Assembly: GCF_000003605.2 (NCBI RefSeq)
Contig: NW_003151254.1
Location: forward strand, 1-33,958
Direction: 5' to 3'
DNA length: 33,958 bases
Source of the DNA: Saccoglossus kowalevskii
Taxonomy: Eukaryota; Hemichordata; Enteropneusta; Harrimaniidae
In this document: positions 27,601 through 33,958 of the stretch, in pieces
How the letters are laid out: each line of letters opens with the position of its first letter
Position numbering within the stretch: position 1 is the first letter of the stretch
Notes under the pieces: generated by a model
Told to the model about the DNA's origin: nothing
Database searches by the model: none
What the model saw: the letters and a program-made list of their open reading frames with translations, nothing else
Made by a program: the position numbers and the translations under genes

Positions 27601-29976
27601 TGTTTATTAACCAATGCTGCTGAATATATGTACAGTGAATACATTTTAAATAATAAACCATACTGTGTTACTAAAAAGGGATATTTGTGCAATGTGAGAA
27701 TTCTGTTGCATAGTGGTCATACCTAGGTTCTGTTAATATAAGACCTGAATTAACTAAGGAGTCAAAGAGTGTGTTGAATGTACATCAAGGTTTGCTCAGA
27801 TTTATGAATGCAGTGTCTTGAGTATTAAGTACTTGACACGTGTACTCTGGGATTCTGGATATACATCAATGAAACTCTTCAGTTATCAGTACAATACTAG
27901 ATTATGGGAAATCACTTTATGATGAGTTGTACTCACATAGAGTACATATTCATCAACCTGCTTGCAGATGTTCTATGAACGGTATTACATTATGAGTGTT
28001 TTAAAATCAAATGACAGGGAATGTTTTTTCTTCAGATTTTAAAATAGTTGGTCACACACGAGAAATAACATGGTATATGTGCTCTCTGCTCATTGAAAAT
28101 TTTCAACTAATTTTTTTTATATAAAGTTTGAATGCTGTGGTGTCTATGGTTATGAGGATTATCAGGAAACATCTTGGTTTGAGTCAAGCCCGTTGGCTTA
28201 TCCTGTGACCTGTTGTAAGATTGTTAACTACAAGAGTGCAACTCCAGTTGATCCTGAAAAGTGCTACGAGATGGAAAATGTAGACTGGGCTGGAAAATAC
28301 ATGAACACACGGGTAAGACACTGTTTAGTTAATAAGGTTAAGTATTTAACAATGTGACATTTTTATGCAGAGGATAAATAAATAAGTAATACGGTAGTTT
28401 AGTTAGTTGTTTAACCCAACCCTATACAGGGACTGGTTGGTTAATAAGTTTTAGTATAAAATGTTGTACAACCCTTATTGTTCACTAATACATGCTATTG
28501 TTATTTTATTACACATTTTCAGTATTGTGAGAGATATTATGTTGATTTGAAATTGCATAAACAAATGAAAAAAGATGGCACACAAATCAATCAATTACAT
28601 ATTTCAATCCATCTACTGCATCATCTGCGTCTTTCAATGTAGAGCGATAACAATATTGTATGTTCCACAGTTCCATAGGGCCAATAGCATTTCACTGTAC
28701 ACCTGTCTTAGATGTAAAAACAAGCGAAAATTTATGATATCTCTCCAGAATAAACATATAATACATAATGATGGTGTCTTATAGTATATGATAATATTGC
28801 AGCTTATCAACTCCTCATCCAATATCTAAGACACTATGAGTCATTAGTATTGTAATAAAGTATTAAACCACAATATCCTGTATCAGGACTTAATAGTTAA
28901 TAAGGTTAGGATTTAATCACACTTATTAATATGACTTGTGTAATAATAGATCTGGTTATTTATAATTATTGTACATATTTTTGTCAATTTTTTTAGGGTT
29001 GTATTAATCAGTTCCAATCTTGGGTCCATGATAATGTATACATACTTGGGGGTGTCAGCATTGGAGTGGCTTGCTTACAGGTAAGATGTATTACAACCAT
29101 GTTGCTAAGTTCAGACAAAAGTAAATGATGTGAATGATAAACACAGCGATTACATCTGGCATTATATCATCACCAAGCGACATAGATTGTACGCTCAACC
29201 ACATACTTTTCATGTTTGTCACGAAAGTCAGGGCGCTCACACACTGAGGAAAGTGCATTGAAACCATTGGATGAAAAACAAATACAGATTGTGAACTGTG
29301 TTGGGAAATATAGCCTGGTTAACTTTCTCTTGTTTCATGGGTCTTTCGTCTCTCTCTATAATAGTCTGGACATGTTTTCTAGATTTCGCTTATTAATCTT
29401 GTAAATTTATTCAACCTTCACCAAAAATGGGATGGTCACACTTTTGTCTCTATAGTAACTATCAGTTGATGACATATAACAGTCGTCCATTTTTGAAAAA
29501 TTAGCATATTCAGTTGATCAGCATGTAAAATACTTTATTTTAACTGGAATTAATTTTCGCTGAAAAGACTTTTTGGGTGTTTTGTATGGAATTTATTTTC
29601 ACCGATTTTTGATGAGTTGAATGTAAAATATAGGAAAGAAGGTATATTCACTGGATTTTATTTTCACTGAATCATTCCTTCAGCGAAAATACCAAAAATT
29701 AATTCCAAATGAAAATAAAGTATTCTACAGTAATACGGGGCGGGAGCAAGATCCAATAAAGTACCGGTAAGAGAATATTAACCAGGCTATGAGAAATATT
29801 TAACTTTTCAGATTCCTGAATTTAAGCTGTTGTTGAGCATTCATTTGTTCCCTATTTTATATGCATAAATTTAAACATTTGAATTACTAATACATTTCGT
29901 TTTTTTCTTTCATTCACAGCTGTTTGGAATGATTTTTGCTATCTGCCTGTGTAGAAATATCGGTGATGATGACTAG
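24653..29976 (+). CDS. Tetraspanin gene 2 (six coding exons, about 252 aa; two frameshifts in exon 2)
   Basis: Second tetraspanin, tandem and co-directional with gene 1. The start given is the acceptor-side exon edge; ATG is at 24678. Coding exons are 24678-24743, 25322-25511, 26159-26332, 28127-28312, 28997-29080 and 29920-29976, all phase 0 once exon 2 is corrected. N-terminus MVEGCGLKCMKALLF, then NFIFW. Membrane segments are near residues 13-35, 55-72, 87-107 (conserved E98) and 219-243. The large loop has CCG (147-149), CC (173-174), C190 and C208, plus the sequon N121-K-T. The tail is short and acidic (RNIGDDD) with no YxxPhi signal. Cysteines 5, 9, 73, 74, 82, 86, 243 and 245 are palmitoylation candidates. 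The large loop is 4 residues longer than in gene 1. As printed, exon 2 lacks two bases, so no single frame spans it. Everything else looks functional, favouring sequence error over a pseudogene. Exact orthologue unknown. Confidence 0.9.
24678..24743 (+). CDS. Gene 2 coding exon 1
   Basis: Codes residues 1-22, the same length as gene 1 exon 1 and ending in the same NFIFW. The acceptor TTTTATTCCCTAG ends at 24652, with 25 bases of 5' UTR before ATG. The donor GTAAGA starts at 24744. An untranslated upstream exon is implied. Confidence 0.9.
24947..24960 (+). promoter_or_regulatory. CTCF-like site in gene 2 intron 1
   Basis: CCACTAGAGGGCGC fits the known bilaterian CTCF core CCASYAGRKGGCR at every position. 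A partial second match, AGAGGGCGCTGT, lies at about 24773-24784, some 175 bases upstream and in the same direction. Occupancy cannot be judged from sequence. Confidence 0.4.
25322..25511 (+). CDS. Gene 2 coding exon 2 (two 1-base deletions)
   Basis: Codes residues 23-86 in three frames. Segment A (25322 to about 25365) gives LSGIALCGVGIWITV. Segment B (25366 to about 25479) gives GGEKFIGVLDN, then membrane segment 2 and GFCGCCG. Segment C (about 25480-25511) gives AIKESRCLLGC. One missing G in GTGGAGG (25364-25370) and one in TGTGGGCC (25477-25479) explain both shifts. The printed length of 190 plus 2 equals 192, identical to gene 1 exon 2. The acceptor is TATTATAG ending 25321 and the donor GTAAGT starts at 25512. 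Without the correction the frame ends in TAA at 25513-25515. Confidence 0.88.
25674..25742. repeat. GC-rich hairpin in gene 2 intron 2
   Basis: GCAGGGAGTCATCAC (25674-25688) and GTGATGACCTCCTGC (25728-25742) pair at 13 of 15 positions. The loop contains CGGGACTCAATTCCAGC, which loosely resembles a pol III B box, so a decayed tRNA-derived SINE is possible. No A box is seen. Confidence 0.5.
26159..26332 (+). CDS. Gene 2 coding exon 3
   Basis: Codes residues 87-144: membrane segment 3 (YFVFLLIIFLVELSAGIL), then the start of the large loop with the sequon NKT. The acceptor is CATTCCTAG ending 26158 and the donor GTAAGT starts at 26333. It is 58 codons, as in gene 1. Confidence 0.92.
26745..26956. 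mobile_element. MITE family 1, copy 1 (gene 2 intron 3)
   Basis: A 212-bp element with about 36-bp terminal inverted repeats. The left end starts TACTGTGGAATACTTTATTT and continues into CGCTGGAATTAATTTT. The right end is its reverse complement with few changes (AAAGTATACTACAGTA at the tip). The interior repeats the TATTTTCACTG word several times in both directions. No coding capacity. A second, closely similar copy lies at 29521-29732. Confidence 0.88.
26969..27385 (+). repeat. Dispersed repeat, copy B (gene 2 intron 3)
   Basis: Diverged partner of 23800-24455, starting AGTTAATAATAGGTTTGTCG only 12 bases after the end of MITE copy 1. Best-conserved blocks are AGCTCTCCTCCGATTAGG, GCGTACTAAAATATGAGAGA, AGATATGAAGGAATAAT and GACCATTTTCCAT. 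It also carries ACTGAGGGGTATAT, found in the inverted-repeat arm at 23672. Confidence 0.7.
28127..28312 (+). CDS. Gene 2 coding exon 4
   Basis: Codes residues 145-206 of the large extracellular loop: FECCGVYGYEDY, then PVTCC, EKCYE, ending NTR. The acceptor is ATATAAAG ending 28126 after a T-rich tract (an AAG acceptor, less common) and the donor GTAAGA starts at 28313. It is 62 codons against 58 in gene 1. Confidence 0.92.
28997..29080 (+). CDS. Gene 2 coding exon 5
   Basis: Codes residues 207-234: the last loop cysteine (GC) and most of membrane segment 4 (VYILGGVSIGVACLQ). The acceptor is TTTTTTTAG ending 28996 and the donor GTAAGA starts at 29081. Length and phase equal gene 1 exon 5. 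Confidence 0.92.
29521..29732. mobile_element. MITE family 1, copy 2 (gene 2 intron 5)
   Basis: 212 bp, same orientation and length as 26745-26956 and alignable end to end (for example GGAATTAATTTTCGCTG, TGTATGGAATTTATTTTCAC, GATTTTTGATGAGTTGAATG). The left tip has decayed (GCATGTAAAATACTTT against TACTGTGGAATACTTT) while the right tip, TATTCTACAGTA, is better kept. Confidence 0.88.
29920..29976 (+). CDS. Gene 2 coding exon 6 and stop
   Basis: Codes residues 235-252 (LFGMIFAICLCRNIGDDD) and TAG at 29974-29976. The acceptor is CTTTCATTCACAG ending 29919. It ends membrane segment 4 and gives a short acidic tail, three residues longer than in gene 1. Confidence 0.91.
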   Translation: MFGMIFAICLCRNIGDDD

Positions 29977-30100
29977 ATGCCTGTATTGGTGTTGCCATGG
30001 TTACTACCGTACACATTGTGTTTTTATTAGATTCTTCAAAAACATTTTTTTATAAATATCCAGCTGGTATAAAATAAATTTTCCTGTAGTTCTTTTCTAA
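29977..30100 (+). other. Gene 2 3' UTR with polyadenylation signal
   Basis: AATAAA at 30073-30078 lies 97 bases after the stop and is followed by a T-rich stretch (TTTTCCTGTAGTTCTTTTC), so a short 3' UTR ending near 30095 is plausible. Later AATAAA-like strings are common in this DNA. Confidence 0.4.
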
Positions 30101-33100
30101 GTTGAATGAAACTGCAAAAAGTTGATTATTATGCCTGAATTGGTTTATTTTAATTGTTTTGTTTTTTTATTTTTGAACAATGTGTTACATCTTGACTTTG
30201 ATGTACCATTTTTAAACCTCTCAAAAAAGAATATTTGTTCAATTAGAAAAAAAATTAATATAAATCAATCATTTGGTCAAGCTTTCACTATAATTAAAGA
30301 CTATCTGACCAGGTTTTAAATATTGATCGATGTACATTTATAAATTATAGTTATTAATTTGTAGTTTATACTAACATCGTATCAAGGGTGTAAAAAATAT
30401 TCCAGTCATCTAAACTAGTGTACAAAAATTGTGATTAATAGCGTATAAAGTTGTTTTCATTGCAGTAGTTCATTTTGCTAGAGGTATGCGTACAGTACAT
30501 TCCATAAACACTATTCAACAATAGAATGGGATTGTGAGATCGGCTGAAATTCAACTAAGTCTCTCCCCCTACCCCTCAAATGGATTTGTTTTTGTCAAAT
30601 TCAGTCATACAGATGAAAAAGTTTTTAAGAAATACTTTGTAGTTGCAGTATTCCGTAGTTTCATCTCTATATTGAATACATGGTATATGGTATACAATGG
30701 AAACATGTAATGAATATAATGACATATATTTTTTGAATTATTGCAACCTCAAATTGTTTTCATTGCATCCTAAAAAATTTTGGCAAAAATGTCACACTTG
30801 AACATAATAATTTAGACACTGTACTGATTTTGATAGTAAATGTGAACAATTTTTCAGAGAAGACTGCCCTCATTTACATATTTAAAACTAAAAATGTTAT
30901 CTTGGTCTGGCTTTGATTCTTTTAACTGAAAGTGTTGACTGTCGATCTAATATACTCTTCTATACAATTCTCAATCTTACCACCGGTGGCGCTTCTAAGG
31001 TACTGGTATGCTGGTATATTTGTCACAAGGGAACAGATCATCTTATATTGACCAATTCAGTAATTATGGATTATTTTGTATATGCTTGCCGAATCTTTGA
31101 ACATATTTTAAAGATATTTTTAATTTCTTTAGCCACACATTAGATTCTTGCACTTATCTTATTAAGGGGTATAAGTTTATAGTCTAAATTAACAATCAGT
31201 CACATGACTGGTATACTTGTCTTGTATTTGTTAATTGTCAAATTATCATCTGATGTCATTTGCATGATTCAAGAGAACAAACTTCTAGAATTTTGCACTA
31301 TATGATTTAATCTGCTTCGTAGAAACAATTTTATAAAAATTCAAAAATATTACATGACTGTACATTTTGATTAAAGGTTATTAACCTCAACTGATTTTAA
31401 GTAAAAAATGTATTTTACTATTTGTGCTTTTAAAATATTGTATAAATATATATAAATGGAATACTGCAAGAAATATAAAATGATCATACCAAAACTTGTT
31501 AAATATAGGGGTAGATGGTAAAGTGAAAATACTTTATTTTTAATTACTAGTATACATATATTGTATGCTTTTGAGATTGAAAATCCCACCTCATAGTTTT
31601 CCCATTAAAAGCAAGCTTTTGTGTTCTGAGAAATGTATTTATGCAGAAGTTTGAAGCTTTTTATATTTACCATGTTTCTGAGCTTTCTTCCCTATTTACC
31701 CACAAACCTCTTTGAGTGTATCAGTCAATGCAAACTGTTGTATTTCTTTTAATCACATTGTTTTTCTTAAACACATTTTCTAATTAAAGAAAAAAAAAGT
31801 TACCTATAGTAAATTACATTGTTGTGAATGCATGTAGATTTGTCCATAGTCCCATGGTGCTTTGCACTACGCCATCCAGTGTATCCGTGGTGATGTGGTC
31901 TTGTGTGTTACCATTCATAATGTGACCATACCTTTTTATTACGTGGCGATAAAATCATTTTTTTTTGTTCTACAACTAGTTCTACAACTATTGTAACATT
32001 ACACTATAAGTAACAAGGTAGCAATGGTATTTTTTGTGTTTTCTTAAAAAATGGGCCAATTGGGCTGTTGCTCAATGGTTTTTTGCCAAAAAGATTGGCA
32101 TTGCATTTGAGAGTAGGGCAGTGTATAAAACTATTATATACCGGGGTATTAGTAACATACACAGATTTCCACTGAAATCTTACCAGGGATGTGCATTATC
32201 ATAAAGCATCACTGTTTTTAAGATATTGGTGGTACAGACACATCGATGCCTACATACCTGACCTGACACACACAGCAATCAAATACACATCTCGTCGTAT
32301 GCAAATTACTACACTCACCACAGGCAAGTATTATCTTAAAACACATGATTCTATGTTGAACAGATATATAAAAAAAACTGATCGAACTGACCACAGTAAC
32401 TCAACTAATAGATTTCCAAATTTAGATTTAGTAGATTTTCACCAAAATCTTATCAGGTCTAGGATTATTTCTATACAGCTGTATACCCAGTTGTATTGAA
32501 TTAGAATAACAATTCTTGATATATCTGCAGTTAACAGCCACATATATATATCTCACATAATAGGTGAAGGGGGAAAAAATAATTTGCACACTAGTACCCT
32601 TCACAATGTTTAATGATTTACTCCATTACGAAAACAATCAATCTCGTGGTTTAAATAGCACCACTGTTTTTGCAGAATGTCTTCCTTAAAACAAAGTTGA
32701 TATACTTGTGGGTCCATAGCTATTCTTGCGCCAAATGACATTGCAGATAAAAAAAATCGTAATATTTGAAAAGAACAAATTTAATGACAGAAAATATATC
32801 AGAAATGACTAAATTACCATCACAAAGACTAAAGACCGTCACAAGAAGAGCTATGTACCCACGGATAAAGTTGATAATGTATAATACTCTGATATACTAA
32901 TGATTTGCCAATTTAATAACTCGATGTTTTCGTATTACTCGAACAATTCATCTCGCCACTTTCCGCTTAATCATGCACCGCCCTCATAGTCTATTTTTCA
33001 CATGTATTTCGTTTTTGTGGGAACTGTAGAAATTTTGTCGAAAAAAGTTTACTGTGTCACGTTTTTTTTTTTACTCTATTCGTATTTTTTTCAATAAAAT

Positions 33101-33958
33101 ACTTAGTCAACTTATCCTTTGTGCTATCAGAAACAAGGCGTTAAATGTAATGACAAAAGAAACTCAAGAACATAGTAGTGAAAACTGCAATAGTGTCGAC
33201 ACAAAACTAGAACAGAAGCTGGCCAGTGCGAAATAAAACTATATTATGGAAATATCTGGAACTAAAATGAATTCCTGTTGCTTTCCAATTGTATGGTGCT
33301 CACCTTGTCTCCGTATTCAAAAACTAAACAAAGACATTTCTCAGGTTTTCTCTGTGAAGTTCCTCATTGCAAATAAGAACGTGACGTGGAGTAATACACA
33401 CTTGACGTCACGATTACAGCATGTTGATATAAGATTAATTATCTTTGATGAGTGTCAATATTTTTAATGTTTTACTTTTACAATTTTTTACTGGATGTCG
33501 CTGTAAATGATTATTCTTGGCGTGAGGTACATTTTGCTTACTACTTTGTCCTCAGTGGCACCCGACATTTCGAGCATTTTTGGTTAACTCCCGATGTCAT
33601 TACAGTGGCATGACATTGCTCTTACTTTGGACAAAACAATATGGCTTTAATTGAATTCATTATGTCTTTCTTTCGACGATTCGACTTCAGTGTCGTGTTC
33701 ATTTCTTCATCTCTAAGCGTCTTACTGGCATAGTAACGCATGAACATATTTGTTTTGAAAAAATCCTTCCATGCTTGACAGATTACGTCATCATCTTAGA
33801 TTACTGCTATTATTTTGCGCAATTCGGTCAAATTTTTGTTCTTGTTAAACGATGCAGTGAACAAATCTCAACATCACTAGCATGTTATTGATAAATGTTC
33901 TTATTCTAATGAACGACACGCCGTATTTCTTTAACGCTGTAGTTTTTGGTGGAATTTC
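30101..33958. other. Non-coding region right of gene 2
   Basis: No gene recognised. A 102-codon open frame at 32191-32499 and two consecutive frames at 33054-33467 lack any known motif and credible splice context. From about 32900 the base composition is less AT-rich, and a perfect TGACGTCA lies at 33403-33410. This might be the upstream region of a gene beyond the window. Confidence 0.4.

Noticed and set aside
32191-32499. 102-codon open frame, considered as a transposon remnant
   Set aside because: No transposase or reverse-transcriptase motif, no flanking repeats and no second copy in the window.

Overview
The window is AT-rich eukaryotic genomic DNA carrying two intact-looking tandem tetraspanin genes on the + strand. 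Split genes with GT-AG introns of 0.3-1.8 kb, long non-coding stretches, microsatellites, short inverted-repeat elements, an LTR-retrotransposon end and one 195-base assembly gap point to an invertebrate animal, probably marine. The species cannot be read from the sequence, and no bacterial or viral gene organisation is present.

Layout. 1-409: the 5' end of an LTR retrotransposon on the minus strand (start of a coding frame, primer-binding site, LTR). 410-7571: non-coding, with a 133-bp tandem duplication carrying two TGACGTCA sites, perfect or near-perfect hairpins and a possible promoter of the first gene. 7572-11242: tetraspanin gene 1, six coding exons, 245 residues. 11243-24652: about 13 kb without a recognisable gene, holding a gap, inverted-repeat elements and a diverged dispersed repeat. 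24653-29976: tetraspanin gene 2, six coding exons, about 252 residues. 29977-33958: its 3' UTR and non-coding DNA.

The two genes have the same six-exon structure, and every coding intron is phase 0 at the same place in the protein (22, 64, 58, 58 or 62, 28, 15 or 18 codons). They are therefore ancient tandem duplicates. Both proteins have four membrane segments and a large extracellular loop with the CCG motif and six cysteines, so they are predicted to be organisers of membrane microdomains.

The most consequential observation is in exon 2 of gene 2. As printed it has two frameshifts, each explained by one missing G in a G run. Adding the two bases restores 64 codons, the conserved CCGAIKESRCLLG motif and a consensus splice donor. 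A gene predictor would probably truncate or misjoin this gene. I found no convincing new biological system. The other interesting items are non-coding: paired MITEs in gene 2 introns, a 31-bp minisatellite with a regular two-unit alternation, three TCACGTGA sites around gene 1, and a consensus CTCF-like site in gene 2 intron 1.
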